From contig NZ_AXCZ01000011.1 of NCBI RefSeq assembly GCF_000767165.1, positions 1 through 35,870 of the forward strand: a stretch of 35,870 nucleotides of DNA, in the 5' to 3' direction. The translations under genes and the position numbers were made by a program. Under the pieces are notes generated by a model. It was not told the DNA's origin. It did no database searches and saw only the letters and a program-made list of their open reading frames with translations. Below are positions 18,061 to 27,030 of this stretch, one piece after another (the stretch's first letter is position 1; every line of letters begins with the position of its first letter). The DNA comes from Cellulomonas bogoriensis 69B4 = DSM 16987 (GTDB lineage Bacteria; Actinomycetota; Actinomycetes; Actinomycetales; Cellulomonadaceae).

Positions 18061-18918
18061 TCAGCCTCGCTCGCTCTCCTGCAGGCTCGAACGCAGACGC
18101 AGCATCGCGGCGGTGTGCATCTGGGAGATGCGTGACTCGGTGACGCCCAGGACCCGCCCGATCTCGGCGAGGGTCATGCCCTCGTAGTAGTACAGGACCA
18201 GGACGATCTTCTCGCGCTCACCCAGCCGCTCGATGGCCCGGGCGAGCAGCACCTTGGTCTCCTCGGCCTCCACCGAGCCCGCAGGGTCCACCGCCCCCGG
18301 GTCCTCCAAGGTGTCCAGGAGGGTCAACGAGTCGCCCCGCTCGGACCCGGCACCGATCAGCTCGTCGAGCGCAGCGACGTTGACCGTCGACAGCTGGGTG
18401 AACACCGCCCGCAGCTCGGTCACCCCGATCTCGAGCCGCGCCGCGACCTCCTCCTCGGAGGGCGCCCGACGCAGCTGCGCCTCGAGCTCGGCGTACGCGC
18501 GGTCCACCGCCCGCGCCTTGGTCCGCACGGACCTGGGGATCCAGTCGATCGCCCGGAGCTCGTCGATGATGGCCCCGCGGACACGGGAGCTGGCGTAGGT
18601 CTCGAACTTGACCGGCCGGTCGACGTCGTACTTCTCGATCGCGTCGATGAGGCCGAACATGCCGTAGGACACCAGGTCGGCCTGCTCCACGCTGCTGGGG
18701 AGCCCGGCACCGACCTTCGCCGCGACCATCGTCACCAACGGCGCGTAGTGCAGGATCAGCCGTTCCCGCGCCCCGCGGTCCCCGCTCTCCTTGAACACCG
18801 CCCACAGGGACTCGACGGTGGCGGCGTCCTCGGCGGACCCCGCCAGGTACGGACGGGGCACCCGCTTGCCCGACGTGCTCGTCGGCTGGGTGCGTGGGCT
18901 CGGGGCCTGGGCAGACAT
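18061..18918 (-). CDS. whiG: WhiG/FliA-family RNA polymerase sigma factor
   Basis: This 285-residue group 3 sigma factor is of the WhiG/FliA type. Region 2 is at about residues 50-120 ([76 protein letters not shown]), with the WIPRSVR signature typical of the class. Region 3 lies near 125-185, and region 4 ends the protein ([40 protein letters not shown]). In Streptomyces this factor drives sporulation; in motile non-sporulating relatives it drives flagellar genes. Which applies here cannot be told from the window, so the symbol reflects family, not proven role. The start is the ATG at 18916-18918, 8 bases after the xerC stop, so it is probably cotranscribed with xerC. Confidence 0.92.
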   Translation of the reverse strand: MSAQAPSPRTQPTSTSGKRVPRPYLAGSAEDAATVESLWAVFKESGDRGARERLILHYAPLVTMVAAKVGAGLPSSVEQADLVSYGMFGLIDAIEKYDVDRPVKFETYASSRVRGAIIDELRAIDWIPRSVRTKARAVDRAYAELEAQLRRAPSEEEVAARLEIGVTELRAVFTQLSTVNVAALDELIGAGSERGDSLTLLDTLEDPGAVDPAGSVEAEETKVLLARAIERLGEREKIVLVLYYYEGMTLAEIGRVLGVTESRISQMHTAAMLRLRSSLQESERG

Positions 18919-18926
18919 CGTGATCC

Positions 18927-19841
18927 TCAGGCTCGTGGGTGGGCTTGGGCGTAGGACGACCGCAACCTGTCAGCGGTCACGTGGGTGTAGCGCTGGGTGG
19001 TGGCCAACGACGAGTGGCCCAGTATCTCCTGGACGCTACGCAGGTCGGAACCGCCCTGCAGCAGATGGGTGGCTGCCGAGTGCCGCAAGGAGTGCGGCGC
19101 AAGACCCGATGCACCTCGGTGAACCACGTCGCGCACCTGGCGCTGGTCCAGGCGGCGACCGCGGACCCCCAGGAACAGCGCCGGCCCGGAGCACTCCCGA
19201 GCCAGGTGGGGACGCCCCTCACCCAGCCAGCGTGACAGCGCCGTCGCAGCTGGAAGACCGAACGGCACCATCCTCTCCTTGCCGCCCTTGCCCCGGACCT
19301 TCACCAGCCGCTGGTCGAGGTCCACGTCGTCCACGTCGGCACCTACGAGCTCACCCACCCGCAGGCCCGCCGCGTAGAGGAGCTCGAGCACCGCATGGTC
19401 CCTGAGCGGCACGGGGTCACCCGAGTCGGCTCGATCCGCGCCCGCCTCGAGGAACTCCCGTGCCTGGTCGACCTCGGCGGTGACCGGCAGGGCCGACCGC
19501 GGGGCGGCGGTGACCAGCCGGACCGCAGGGTCGTCCTGGACCAGCCCCTCGACGGCGGCCCACCGGTAGAACCTCCGCACCGCGGCACCACGGCGGGCGA
19601 TGGTCGCCCGCGAGAGTCGCGCGACCACCATCGCCGAGAGCCACGCGCGGAGGTCGGCGAGCCCGACCTCGCGCCACGCCGTGCCATGCTCCCGGGCGTG
19701 GGCGAACAGGTGTCGCACGTCACCGACGTAGGCGCGGACGGTGTGCTCGGACGCACCGCACGCGGCACGGAGGTGCACCGCGAACGACGTCACGACCTCG
19801 TCCTCGGTCATGACGTCGGTCGGAGCCGCCGCCGTGGTCAT
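18927..19841 (-). CDS. xerC: Tyrosine recombinase XerC
   Basis: XerC works with XerD at dif to resolve chromosome dimers. The 304-residue protein has an N-terminal core-binding domain (residues 15-105, [40 protein letters not shown]). The catalytic domain has Arg161 (AAGLRVGEL), Lys185 ([14 protein letters not shown]), His250 and Arg253 ([13 protein letters not shown]), His276 ([14 protein letters not shown]) and the nucleophile Tyr285. All six active residues are present, so it should be functional. The ATG at 19839-19841 gives the normal length; the upstream frame extension to 20240 is antisense read-through of the dprA end and is excluded. It precedes the sigma factor gene by 8 bases. Confidence 0.95.
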   Translation of the reverse strand: MTTAAAPTDVMTEDEVVTSFAVHLRAACGASEHTVRAYVGDVRHLFAHAREHGTAWREVGLADLRAWLSAMVVARLSRATIARRGAAVRRFYRWAAVEGLVQDDPAVRLVTAAPRSALPVTAEVDQAREFLEAGADRADSGDPVPLRDHAVLELLYAAGLRVGELVGADVDDVDLDQRLVKVRGKGGKERMVPFGLPAATALSRWLGEGRPHLARECSGPALFLGVRGRRLDQRQVRDVVHRGASGLAPHSLRHSAATHLLQGGSDLRSVQEILGHSSLATTQRYTHVTADRLRSSYAQAHPRA

Positions 19842-19975
19842 GAGATCTACCGTGGCCTGTCGGGCCCCACTCGACAAGGTGGGACACGCACACTTCACCC
19901 GGTTGTGACCTGCCAGAATGGACGTAATGTCCGGTATGCCCTCTATGTCACCCCCCTTTTGCCCCTTGCGGTCCG
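19842..19975. promoter_or_regulatory. xerC upstream region with palindrome and AT-richer core
   Basis: This 134-base gap between dprA and xerC should hold the xerC promoter. I see the inverted repeat GGAC-GTAAT-GTCC at 19920-19932. On the minus strand GTGACA (around 19945-19950) lies 17-18 bases from ATTACG. On the plus strand CAGAAT occurs at 19914-19919 with no plus-strand gene after it. None is decisive. A short hairpin (19969-19974 with 19979-19984) spans the dprA stop. Confidence 0.35.
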
Positions 19976-21175
19976 CTAGGACCGGATCTTCTGCCACCCC
20001 GAACCGGCCCTCCGCACCCGGCCACGGAGCTCGAGCGCGCCCAGGGCGGCCCAGGTCTCCCTCTCCGTGAGGCAGGCGGCCCGCGCGACGGTCTCCACCG
20101 AGGACCCGCGGTTCACGGGCGTGACGTCCAGCACCTGCTCCTGTAGCCGGGTCAACCCGTCCTGCTCCTCCCGCCCGCACCCGTCGACCTGGCCAGCGGC
20201 ACCGACGAGCTCGACCACCTCGCGGACGTCGGTGACGCACACCGCGGCGCCGTCACGCAGGAGCCGGTGGCAGCCCGCCGACGCCGCCGACGTGACCGGC
20301 CCGGGCACCGCCCCCACCGGGCGCAGCAGCTCGGTCGCATGTGTCGCCGTGCTCAACGCACCGGATCGCCACGCCGCCTCGACGACCACCGTGCCCCTGG
20401 TGAGCGCGGCGATCATGCGGTTGCGCTTGAGGAACCTGCTCCGCGTCGGCACGGCGCCGGGCGGCACCTCGCTGACGACGGCGCCCGTGGCGGCCGTCGC
20501 CTGCAGGAGCCTGGTGTTGCCGGCCGGGTAGAGCCTGTCGACACCACCGGCCAGGACCGCGACCGTCGGCCCGTCGCCCGCGAGCGCCCCCCGATGGGCG
20601 ACCGCGTCGATGCCGTAGGCCCCTCCCGACACCACCGTCCACCCGCGGTCGGCCAGGCCGGAGGCGAGCTCGGCGGTGACGTGCTCCCCGTAGCCGGTGG
20701 AGGCACGGGCCCCCACCACGGCTACCGATCGCGTCAGAGCCCCGGCCAGCTCGCCCGTCCGCCCCTGGACGAGCTCTCCCCGGGCCCAGAGCCCGAACGG
20801 TGCTGCGACGCCGAGGTCGCTGAGGCCCGCCGGCCATCCCGGGCCGGCCGGGCTGAGGAACCGGCCACCCAGGCGGGCGAGCCTGTCCAGGTCCCGTTCG
20901 GGCTCGAGGCCTGCCAGACGGCCCGCCCACCGGGCGACGGCGCGCGCCAGGCGGGCGTGGTCGTCCGGACCCACAGGCAGGGACGGAAGGACACCGCCGA
21001 GGACGGCGCTGCGCACCCAGTCCAGCGCCTGCACCGCGCCGAGCGCGTGCACCAGGGCGCCCGCGACGCGGTCGCCAGGCTCGCACAGCGAGGACCAGGC
21101 AGCCAGGGCCACCTCCGTGTCGGTCCAGCTCGACCCGGCGCGGACCGGCCGGCGGTCCGGTGCGTCCGCGGTCAC
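19976..21175 (-). CDS. dprA: DNA-processing protein DprA
   Basis: DprA loads RecA onto single-stranded DNA during natural transformation and is also widespread in non-competent bacteria. The 399-residue protein starts at the GTG at 21173-21175, which overlaps the comM stop (GTGA). The Rossmann-like core covers about residues 140-310: SVAVVGARASTGYGEHVTAE, VVSGGAYGIDAVAHRGAL, TVAVLAGGVDRLYPAGNTRL, then GAVVSEVPPGAVPTRSRFLK, RNRMIAALTRGTVVVEA and SGALSTATHA, all conserved. A winged-helix C-terminal domain follows (ETVARAACLTERETWAALGA). An N-terminal helical region of about 120 residues is normal for the group. An open frame extends upstream to 21637 but is the shadow of comM. Confidence 0.95.
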   Translation of the reverse strand: MTADAPDRRPVRAGSSWTDTEVALAAWSSLCEPGDRVAGALVHALGAVQALDWVRSAVLGGVLPSLPVGPDDHARLARAVARWAGRLAGLEPERDLDRLARLGGRFLSPAGPGWPAGLSDLGVAAPFGLWARGELVQGRTGELAGALTRSVAVVGARASTGYGEHVTAELASGLADRGWTVVSGGAYGIDAVAHRGALAGDGPTVAVLAGGVDRLYPAGNTRLLQATAATGAVVSEVPPGAVPTRSRFLKRNRMIAALTRGTVVVEAAWRSGALSTATHATELLRPVGAVPGPVTSAASAGCHRLLRDGAAVCVTDVREVVELVGAAGQVDGCGREEQDGLTRLQEQVLDVTPVNRGSSVETVARAACLTERETWAALGALELRGRVRRAGSGWQKIRS

Positions 21176-22704
21176 GTCGGGCCCGCCGTCCGGGAACGCA
21201 GCGCCAGTGCCTGTGCGACGTGGTCCTGCTCCGGTCGCCCGGCTCCGGCCAGGTCGGCCAGCGTCCACGCGACCCGCAGGACCCGGTCTGCGCCGCGCAT
21301 CGTCAGCAGACCCCGGTCCAGAGCACGTTCCAGGTCTCGCACCGCCGATCCTGCTGGGGGGTGTGCCCGTAACCAGGCACCGGGGGCCTCGGAGTTCGTC
21401 GACCAGCCGGTGCCCTGGAACCGTGCGCGAGCCCGGTCGCGCGCGAGAGCGACCCGGTGCGCGACGACGGCGCTCGACTCGCGCGCGCCCGCACGTCGCT
21501 CGGCCCGGGTGGCCGGCAGCACGTCGAGCTGGAGGTCCACACGGTCCAGCAGGGGGCCGGACAGCCGGGACAGGTACCGGCGGCGTGCGAGCGCCGTGCA
21601 CGTGCAGTCCAGCGCCTTGCCGACCGCGTTGCCGCACGGGCAGGGGTTGGCGGCGAGGACCAGCTGTACCCGTGCCGGGTAGCGCGCGGTGCCGGCTGCC
21701 CGGTGCAGGCGCAGCTCACCGCTCTCCAGAGGTTGGCGCAGCGTCTGGAGCACCGCGGGCGCGAACTCGGGTGCCTCGTCCAGGAAGAGGACGCCACGGT
21801 GGGCCCGGGAGATCGCCCCGGGGCGAGGGATGCCCGCCCCACCACCGACCACCGACGCGGCACTGGCGGTGTGGTGCGGTGCCTCGAACGGGGGTCGACG
21901 CATCAGCCCGGTGCCGGGGTCGAGCGTGCCCGCGATGGAGTGCACGGCCGTGACCTCGACCGCCGCGGCGTCGTCGAGGTCGGGCAGGAGCCCGGGCAGC
22001 CGGGAGGCCAGCATCGTCTTGCCCGACCCCGGTGGGCCGATGAGCGCGAGGTGGTGACCACCCGCCGCCGTGACCTCCAACGCCCACCGGCCGGTCGCCT
22101 GGCCGACCACGTCGGTCAGGTCGCAGCCGCCGGGCGTGTCCTCGGGGCTGCGGGGCGGGTCGACCGGGTCGACCGCAGGGACCTCGACCTGGGCCCCGTG
22201 CGCTGCGGCGACCTGCGCCAGGCTCACGGCGCCCGCGACCTGGGCCCCGGGGACCAGACGCGCCTCGTCCACGTTCCCGGCCGGGACCACGACCCGGTGC
22301 CGCCCCGCCTGGACCGCTGCGACGACAGCGGGAAGGACCCCCCGCACCGGTCTGAGGCGTCCGTCCAGCCCGAGCTCGCCGAGGTGGACCTGGGCGGCGA
22401 CGGACTCCGGGTCGCACACCCCGGCACCGGCCAGGGTCGCGACCGCGATCGCCAGGTCGAAGCCGGGGCCCGCCTTGGGAAGGCCGGCCGGGGACAGGTT
22501 CACCGTGATGCGCCGCTGGGGCCACCCGAGGCCGGACGAGGTCATGGCGGCCCGGACCCGGTCGCGGGCCTCGGCCAGCGAGGCGTCCGGGAGCCCGACC
22601 AGGGTGAAGCCCGGGACCGAGGCCGCGAGGTGCGCCTCGACCTCGACGACGTGGGCGTCCATCCCGACCAGGGCCACGGCCCGGGTCCGGCCCAGGCCCG
22701 TCAC
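21172..22704 (-). CDS. comM: ComM/YifB family Mg-chelatase-like AAA+ ATPase
   Basis: ComM is a hexameric helicase that promotes branch migration during transformation in Gram-negative bacteria; its actinobacterial role is less clear. The 510-residue protein has an N-terminal Lon-protease-like (ChlI) domain (ALVGMDAHVVEVEAHLAASV, GFTLVGLPDASLAEARDRVR, ITVNLSPAGLPKAGPGFDLA). The AAA+ module carries Walker A GPPGSGKTML and Walker B GVLFLDEAPEF. PNPCPCG-like ANPCPCGNAVG and DCTCT cysteines form the small zinc-type insertion, and the C-terminal domain includes RGADRVLRVAWTLADLAG. The start is the GTG at 22702-22704, overlapping the yraN stop by GTGA; its own stop overlaps dprA the same way, so yraN-comM-dprA are coupled. 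Confidence 0.95.
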   Translation of the reverse strand: MTGLGRTRAVALVGMDAHVVEVEAHLAASVPGFTLVGLPDASLAEARDRVRAAMTSSGLGWPQRRITVNLSPAGLPKAGPGFDLAIAVATLAGAGVCDPESVAAQVHLGELGLDGRLRPVRGVLPAVVAAVQAGRHRVVVPAGNVDEARLVPGAQVAGAVSLAQVAAAHGAQVEVPAVDPVDPPRSPEDTPGGCDLTDVVGQATGRWALEVTAAGGHHLALIGPPGSGKTMLASRLPGLLPDLDDAAAVEVTAVHSIAGTLDPGTGLMRRPPFEAPHHTASAASVVGGGAGIPRPGAISRAHRGVLFLDEAPEFAPAVLQTLRQPLESGELRLHRAAGTARYPARVQLVLAANPCPCGNAVGKALDCTCTALARRRYLSRLSGPLLDRVDLQLDVLPATRAERRAGARESSAVVAHRVALARDRARARFQGTGWSTNSEAPGAWLRAHPPAGSAVRDLERALDRGLLTMRGADRVLRVAWTLADLAGAGRPEQDHVAQALALRSRTAGPT

Positions 22705-23057
22705 GAGACGCCCTGGAGGTGCTCGACCTGGGCGGCACCGGCGCGTGGCAGGACGACCGCCAGGACGTCGATGCGCACGCTGCGACCCGCGCCGGGGTGC
22801 TCGGACAGCCACTGGCCCGCCAGGCGCCGCAGCCGGCCCAGCTTCGCCGCGGTGATCGCCTCGGCCGGGTGACCGAAGCCGAGGCCTCGCCTGGTCTTGA
22901 CCTCGACGACCGCGACCTCGTCGGCGCGCCGGACCACCAGGTCGAGCTCGCCCCCGGTCCCGCGCCAGTTGCGGTCCAGGACCGTGTACCCGTCCTCGAC
23001 CAGGTACCTGGCGGCGATCTTCTCCCCGTACCGCCCGACGGCGTCCTTGGCTCGCAC
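22701..23057 (-). CDS. yraN: YraN family endonuclease-like protein (UPF0102)
   Basis: This is a small protein with a restriction-endonuclease-like fold, commonly next to comM and dprA; its activity is unproven. The 118-residue protein reads VRAKDAVGRYGEKIAARYLV, EDGYTVLDRNWRGTGGELDL, VVRRADEVAVVEVKTRRGLG, so the GELD and EVK motifs of the PD-(D/E)xK fold are intact. The start chosen is the GTG at 23055-23057, 6 bases from a perfect AGGAGGT; an upstream GTG at 23076 lies before the ribosome site and is rejected. The gap of 90 bases to DUF2469 upstream shows no other gene. Confidence 0.93.
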   Translation of the reverse strand: MRAKDAVGRYGEKIAARYLVEDGYTVLDRNWRGTGGELDLVVRRADEVAVVEVKTRRGLGFGHPAEAITAAKLGRLRRLAGQWLSEHPGAGRSVRIDVLAVVLPRAGAAQVEHLQGVS

Positions 23058-23147
23058 CGAACCACCTCCTGCACCCACGCTCGTGGGAGCGGGGCAGGTG
23101 CGGCCCAGCAGGGACCGCGCCCTGTGGAAGGCGGGGGCCAGGGCCCG

Positions 23148-23471
23148 TCAGCGCCTGAAGGCCTCACCCTGCGGAAGGTCGAGGTCGGCCTTGGCGAGCT
23201 CCTCGACGTTGACGTCCTTGAAGGTGACGACCCGGACCGACTTCACGAACCGCGCCGACCGGTACACGTCCCACACCCAGGCGTCGGCCAGGCTCAGCTC
23301 GAAGTACACCTCGCCGGCCGCCGACCGGACCTGCAGGTCCACGGAGTTGGCGAGGTAGAACCTGCGCTCGGTCTCGACCACGTAGGCGAACAGCCCGACG
23401 ACGTCGCGGTACTCGCGGTAGAGCGCGAGCTCCATCTCGGTCTCGTAGTCCTCCAGGTCCTCAGCGCTCAC
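23148..23471 (-). CDS. DUF2469 family conserved actinobacterial protein
   Basis: This is a 107-residue acidic protein conserved between yraN and rnhB in Actinobacteria, with no known function. It reads [80 protein letters not shown] and [18 protein letters not shown], and is predicted soluble with mixed alpha/beta content. The start is the GTG at 23469-23471, which overlaps the rnhB stop in a GTGA junction. An ATG six codons upstream is possible but less conserved. The tight coupling to rnhB suggests co-expression, not necessarily a shared function. Confidence 0.9.
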   Translation of the reverse strand: MSAEDLEDYETEMELALYREYRDVVGLFAYVVETERRFYLANSVDLQVRSAAGEVYFELSLADAWVWDVYRSARFVKSVRVVTFKDVNVEELAKADLDLPQGEAFRR

Positions 23472-24202
23472 GTGTCCATCATGGACCATGCCGGCGGTGC
23501 GACCTGCTCCGAGCCGGGCAGCCGCCAGGACCTGCGGTGCTGGGCGCAGGGCCCCAGCACCCCGAGGGCACGCACGTGCTCAGGGGCCGCGTACCCCTTG
23601 TTCCCCTCCCACCCGTAGCCAGGGTGCTCGGCTGCGAGCCGGACCATGAGCGCGTCCCGCTCGCACTTGGCCAGCACGCTGGCAGCAGCCACCGAGGCGC
23701 AGGTCCGGTCGGCACGCACCTGTGTGCGCACGGCGGGCGCGGGCGCGTCGTCGTCACCTCCCGCGACCGCCTCGAGCAGATCGGGCTGGGCCGGCCGGGA
23801 CAACCAGTCGTGCGAACCGTCGAGCAGCACGACGTCGACCGCGACCCCTAGTCCGTCCAGGGCGCGTCGACCCGCCAGGCGCAGTGCCGCGACGATCCCG
23901 ATCGCGTCGATCTCCTCCGGCGCGGCGTGCCCCACCGCGCGGGCCACGCCCCATCGCCCCAATGAGGGCAGCAGTCGCTCACGGGCCGCCGGCGTGAGGA
24001 GCTTGGAGTCCCGGACCCCCGGTGGGCAGGCCCGGGTGCGCAGGTCCACCGCGACGGCACCGACGCTCACCGGCCCGGCCAGCGCGCCCCGCCCCACCTC
24101 GTCCATGCCGACGACGACGTCGGCGCCGCCCCGCAGGAGGGACCGCTCCAGACGGAGGTCCACCCGGCGCACACCGCGGGCGGAGGAGGACGGCGCCGTC
24201 AC
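23468..24202 (-). CDS. rnhB: Ribonuclease HII
   Basis: RNase HII nicks DNA at single ribonucleotides and removes RNA from RNA-DNA hybrids. The 244-residue protein has the active-site start [20 protein letters not shown] (Asp34, Glu35), then [27 protein letters not shown] (third acidic residue), [20 protein letters not shown] (fourth acidic region) and [20 protein letters not shown] loop with [13 protein letters not shown] before the last motif is a small insertion. The GTG start at 24200-24202 overlaps the lepB stop (GTGA), and its own stop overlaps DUF2469, so lepB-rnhB-DUF2469 form a coupled chain. Confidence 0.95.
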   Translation of the reverse strand: MTAPSSSARGVRRVDLRLERSLLRGGADVVVGMDEVGRGALAGPVSVGAVAVDLRTRACPPGVRDSKLLTPAARERLLPSLGRWGVARAVGHAAPEEIDAIGIVAALRLAGRRALDGLGVAVDVVLLDGSHDWLSRPAQPDLLEAVAGGDDDAPAPAVRTQVRADRTCASVAAASVLAKCERDALMVRLAAEHPGYGWEGNKGYAAPEHVRALGVLGPCAQHRRSWRLPGSEQVAPPAWSMMDT

Positions 24203-24945
24203 GGGACGTCGGCGAAGGTCTCTGACGGGTTGCGGAGCAGCGTCCACCGGTTGACCGGCCACACCGTGACGAACGCCTTGCCGACGACGTGGTCCAACGG
24301 GATGCTCCCCCCGCCCGGGTCGCCCTGCTTGTAGCGGGAGTCCTGGGAGTTCTGACGGTTGTCGCCCATCATCCACAGGCTGCCCTCGGGGACCTGCGTC
24401 GAGAACTCCAGCGCGCTGGGGGACACGTCCGGCGGGAGGTACGGCTCGTCGATCGCGACGCCGTTGACGGTGACGCGACCGTCGTCGTCGCAGCACTCGA
24501 CCGTGTCTCCCCCGACGCCCACCACCCGCTTGATGAGGTGCTCACCGGCGTCCTGCGGCAGGAGCCCGATGAACATGAGCGCGTCGGACGCCGCCTCGCG
24601 CCACGCCGGGCGTGGTGGCTGGTACTGCTCGCCGAGCCAGCCACCCGGGTCCTTGAACACGACCACGTCACCGCGGTCGACCTCGAACGGGCCAGGGGTC
24701 AGCTTGGAGACCAGGACCCGGTCACCCACCAGGAGCGTGTTCTCCATCGAGCCCGTGGGGATGAAGAACGCCTGGATCAGGAACGTCTTGATCAGCAGTG
24801 ACAGCACCAGGGCGCTCACCACGATGATGACGGTCTCCCGGAACCAGGCCAGCGCGCCGCCCTCCTCACGCTCACCACGGCCGTGCCGAGGCACGTCCCC
24901 CTCCTCTGGGTGGGACGGAGGGGCAGATTCGCTGCGCGACGTCAC
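24199..24945 (-). CDS. lepB: Signal peptidase I
   Basis: SPase I cleaves signal peptides of exported preproteins at the outer membrane face. The 248-residue protein has an acidic/basic cytoplasmic tail of about 35 residues, one transmembrane helix ([20 protein letters not shown]), catalytic Ser66 in [20 protein letters not shown] and the general-base Lys139 in [14 protein letters not shown]. The box with [17 protein letters not shown] comes later. An insert with a Cys pair (VECCDDDG) follows. Start choice is open. The GTG at 24943-24945 has CAGAGT 6 bases upstream (leaderless pattern) and is used here. A downstream GTG at 24892-24894 has a strong AGGAGG ribosome site and would give 231 residues. 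Both could be used. Confidence 0.92.
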   Translation of the reverse strand: MTSRSESAPPSHPEEGDVPRHGRGEREEGGALAWFRETVIIVVSALVLSLLIKTFLIQAFFIPTGSMENTLLVGDRVLVSKLTPGPFEVDRGDVVVFKDPGGWLGEQYQPPRPAWREAASDALMFIGLLPQDAGEHLIKRVVGVGGDTVECCDDDGRVTVNGVAIDEPYLPPDVSPSALEFSTQVPEGSLWMMGDNRQNSQDSRYKQGDPGGGSIPLDHVVGKAFVTVWPVNRWTLLRNPSETFADVP

Positions 24946-24951
24946 GCGCCA

Positions 24952-24957
24952 ACTCTG
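24952..24957 (-). promoter_or_regulatory. Candidate -10 box before lepB
   Basis: CAGAGT on the minus strand lies 6 bases before the GTG at 24945 and 52 bases downstream of the rplS terminator. It is thus well placed to start a separate lepB-rnhB transcript. Confidence 0.45.
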
Positions 24958-25008
24958 CCACGTGACCAGACGTGCACGAGCACCGGGACGCTCGTGGTCC
25001 GGGTACGA

Positions 25009-25046
25009 CCGGGGGGCGGTCACCTCGAACGGTGACCGCCCCCCGG
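25009..25046 (-). terminator. Strong hairpin terminator after rplS
   Basis: A perfect 16-base-pair stem (25009-25024 with 25031-25046) and a 6-base loop lies 16 bases after the rplS stop. No T-run follows. It should separate rplS from lepB. Confidence 0.85.
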
Positions 25047-25062
25047 TGGAGGTGCGTGTGCC

Positions 25063-25422
25063 TCAGCCCTTGGCCGGGGTCTCGCGCTTCTCCTTGATCT
25101 TGGCCTTCTTGCCGCGGAGTGCGCGCAGGTAGTACAGCTTGGCGCGGCGGACGTCACCGCGGGTCACGACCTCGATCGACTCCAGGGTCGGGGAGTGCAC
25201 CGGGAAGGTCCGCTCCACACCCACACCGAAGCTGATCTTGCGGATGGTGAAGGTCTCGCGGACGCCCCCACCCTGGCGGGCGATGACGACGCCCTGGAAC
25301 GCCTGGACGCGGGAGCGGCTGCCCTCGACGACCTTCACGTTGACCTTGAGGGTGTCACCCGGGCGGAAGTCCGGGACGTCCGACCGCAACGACGCGGCAT
25401 CGACTCCGTCGAGAATGTTCAT
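25063..25422 (-). CDS. rplS: 50S ribosomal protein L19
   Basis: L19 lies at the 30S-50S interface. The 119-residue protein reads [80 protein letters not shown] and [20 protein letters not shown], a textbook L19 with a basic C-terminal tail ([10 protein letters not shown]). The ATG at 25420-25422 has GGGGAAG upstream; the open frame beyond it to 25854 overlaps the trmD 3' end and is not used. It has its own 215-base upstream region and a strong terminator, so it is likely monocistronic or nearly so. Confidence 0.98.
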   Translation of the reverse strand: MNILDGVDAASLRSDVPDFRPGDTLKVNVKVVEGSRSRVQAFQGVVIARQGGGVRETFTIRKISFGVGVERTFPVHSPTLESIEVVTRGDVRRAKLYYLRALRGKKAKIKEKRETPAKG

Positions 25423-25637
25423 GATCGCCACTTCCCCGCCCTGCCACAGGTCAGGCGCGTGCTCACGGGCAGCTCCGCTGCCTCGTCCGGTTCGGGTTCG
25501 GGTGCGTCCTGCGAGGAACGGCCGTAATCGTCTCCCCTGTGGCAGAGACGCAGCCGGCGCACACCGGGGGTCAAGTCTGCCATATGCGGGCCCGTGCCCA
25601 CGACGCGGAGGACGGCAGACGTCGCGAGCGGGCCGAC
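25423..25637 (-). promoter_or_regulatory. rplS promoter and leader region
   Basis: This 215-base gap between trmD and rplS holds no gene. On the minus strand it contains TTGACC (a -35-like hexamer near 25570) and CAGACT just before it, either of which could belong to the rplS promoter. A hairpin with arms CGTCTC and GAGACG lies at 25529-25550. A leader-mediated control of L19 is possible but unproven. Confidence 0.35.
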
Positions 25638-26417
25638 TCAGCCCGGCGGCACCGCGCCGTCCCGCTCGTCGAACGTCCACCCGAGGTCCTCCAGGACGTG
25701 GCGGTCGTCGCGGTCCAGCTCGTGGAGCGGCACCTGCTGGAGCAGGTCGGGACGGCGCAGGGCCGTGCGACGCAGTGACTGGTCCCTGCGCCAGCGCTCG
25801 ACCTTGGCGTGGTGCCCGGACAGCAGCACCGGCGGGGCGGGCAGGTCCCGCCACACCGGTGGGCGGGTGAACACCGGGTACTCCAGGAGGCCCGCGGCGC
25901 CGTGGGACTCCTCGACCAGGGACTGCGGGTTGCCGACGACCCCCGGCAGGAGCCGTGCGACCGCCTCGACCAGGACAAGGGCTGCGACCTCTCCCCCGTT
26001 GAGGACGTAGTCGCCCAACGACACCTCCGTGACCCGCACGCCCCGCTCACGGTAGTGATCGGCCACCCTCGCGTCGATGCCCTCGTACCGACCGCACGCG
26101 ACCACCACGTGACCGGTGGCGGCCATCCGCTCGGCGGTGCGCTGGGTGAACCTCTCACCCGATGGTGTCGGCAGGACCAGCTCGGTGCCCTGCTCCACGA
26201 GGCCGTCCAGGGCCTCACCCCAGACGTCCGGCCGCATCACCATCCCGGCACCACCGCCCAAGGGCGCGTCGTCGACCGTGCGATGGCGGTCCGTCGTCCA
26301 GTCCCGCAGGTCGTGGACGCGCACGTCCAGCAGGCCGGCCCTGCGAGCCTTGCCCACCAGCGACAGGTCCAGGGGTGCGAGGTACTCGGGGAAGATCGAC
26401 ACCACGTCGATCCGCAC
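25638..26417 (-). CDS. trmD: tRNA (guanine-N1-)-methyltransferase TrmD
   Basis: TrmD methylates G37 at N1 in tRNAs to prevent frameshifting. The 259-residue SPOUT enzyme shows [60 protein letters not shown], then [20 protein letters not shown] and the trefoil-knot segment ([17 protein letters not shown]). A DNA/RNA-binding C-terminal helix region contains [18 protein letters not shown]. The start is the GTG at 26415-26417, one base after the rimM stop (TGAGGTG), with GGAGGG about 10 bases upstream. rimM-trmD coupling is conserved in bacteria. Confidence 0.97.
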   Translation of the reverse strand: MRIDVVSIFPEYLAPLDLSLVGKARRAGLLDVRVHDLRDWTTDRHRTVDDAPLGGGAGMVMRPDVWGEALDGLVEQGTELVLPTPSGERFTQRTAERMAATGHVVVACGRYEGIDARVADHYRERGVRVTEVSLGDYVLNGGEVAALVLVEAVARLLPGVVGNPQSLVEESHGAAGLLEYPVFTRPPVWRDLPAPPVLLSGHHAKVERWRRDQSLRRTALRRPDLLQQVPLHELDRDDRHVLEDLGWTFDERDGAVPPG

Positions 26418-26418
26418 C

Positions 26419-26955
26419 TCAACCGCCCTCCGGCCCGGCGACGACCGGGGGCCCGTCGTCGCTGAACAGCCCGCGGGGCGGGTCGACGACCACGCGTCCG
26501 CCCTCGACGTCGACCTCGGGGACCAGGGCCCGGACGAACGGCACCCGGACCAGGTCGGCACCCGGCTCACGCACCAGGAGCAGGTCGTGCACGGGCAGGG
26601 GCTCCAGGCCCTCGACCGCGCCGAGCAGGGAACCGTCGGGGCGCTCGACCCGCAGCCCGACGAGCTCGTGCGGGTACCAGGCGTCCTCCTCGTCGGACGC
26701 GCCCGCCTCGACGACCAGGGTCACACCCCGCAAGCCCTCTGCCGCGGTGCGGTCCTCCACCCCGGCGAACCGCACCCACCACCGGCTACCGGCCCGCCGG
26801 ACCGCGACCACCTTCAACGGGCCCGCACCGGGGGGGTCGGTACGCAGCACCGCTCCGACCACCAGTCGGCGGTCGGGCGCGTCGGTGCGGACGTCCAGCG
26901 CGACCTCTCCCCGCAACCCCTGTGCGCGACCCACCGTCGCGACGGTCAGCTCCAT
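26419..26955 (-). CDS. rimM: 16S rRNA-processing protein RimM
   Basis: RimM assists maturation of the 30S head through binding S19. The 178-residue protein starts [20 protein letters not shown], the conserved N-terminal RimM beta-barrel. The linker [20 protein letters not shown] follows, and then the PRC-barrel domain with [40 protein letters not shown] and [20 protein letters not shown]. The C-terminus ([13 protein letters not shown]) is usual. The ATG at 26953-26955 has AGGAGG upstream. It follows the hairpin at 26975-27012, so rimM-trmD may be partly uncoupled from rpsP-khpA. Confidence 0.96.
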   Translation of the reverse strand: MELTVATVGRAQGLRGEVALDVRTDAPDRRLVVGAVLRTDPPGAGPLKVVAVRRAGSRWWVRFAGVEDRTAAEGLRGVTLVVEAGASDEEDAWYPHELVGLRVERPDGSLLGAVEGLEPLPVHDLLLVREPGADLVRVPFVRALVPEVDVEGGRVVVDPPRGLFSDDGPPVVAGPEGG

Positions 26956-26974
26956 CTGTGCCCTCCTGAGGACG

Positions 26975-27012
26975 GCCCAGGCCCGGCCCCCGTACGGGGA
27001 CCGGGCCTGGGC
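26975..27012 (-). terminator. Hairpin after khpA, possible attenuator before rimM
   Basis: A 12-base-pair stem (26975-26986 with 27001-27012) encloses a small inner CCCC/GGGG stem with a GTAC loop. It lies 18 bases after the khpA stop and about 20 bases before the rimM start. It may terminate the rpsP-khpA mRNA or allow partial read-through. Confidence 0.75.
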
Positions 27013-27030
27013 GACGACGTCGACCTGGTC

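Noticed and set aside
19920-19932. A dif site for XerC next to its own gene
   Set aside because: The 13-base dyad is too short and unlike the 28-base dif layout of two 11-base arms with a 6-base centre.
19842-20240. Upstream extension of the xerC frame giving a 437-residue protein
   Set aside because: The extra part is out-of-frame dprA sequence, XerC family proteins start at the ATG at 19841, and 304 residues is the normal length.
21176-21637. A longer dprA reaching into comM
   Set aside because: The added residues are a shadow of the comM 3' end. The GTG at 21175 sits in a standard GTGA overlap.
20067-22057. dprA and comM taken as evidence of a competence system
   Set aside because: Both are in the same conserved place in many non-competent Actinobacteria, and no comEA/comEC or pilus genes are in the window.
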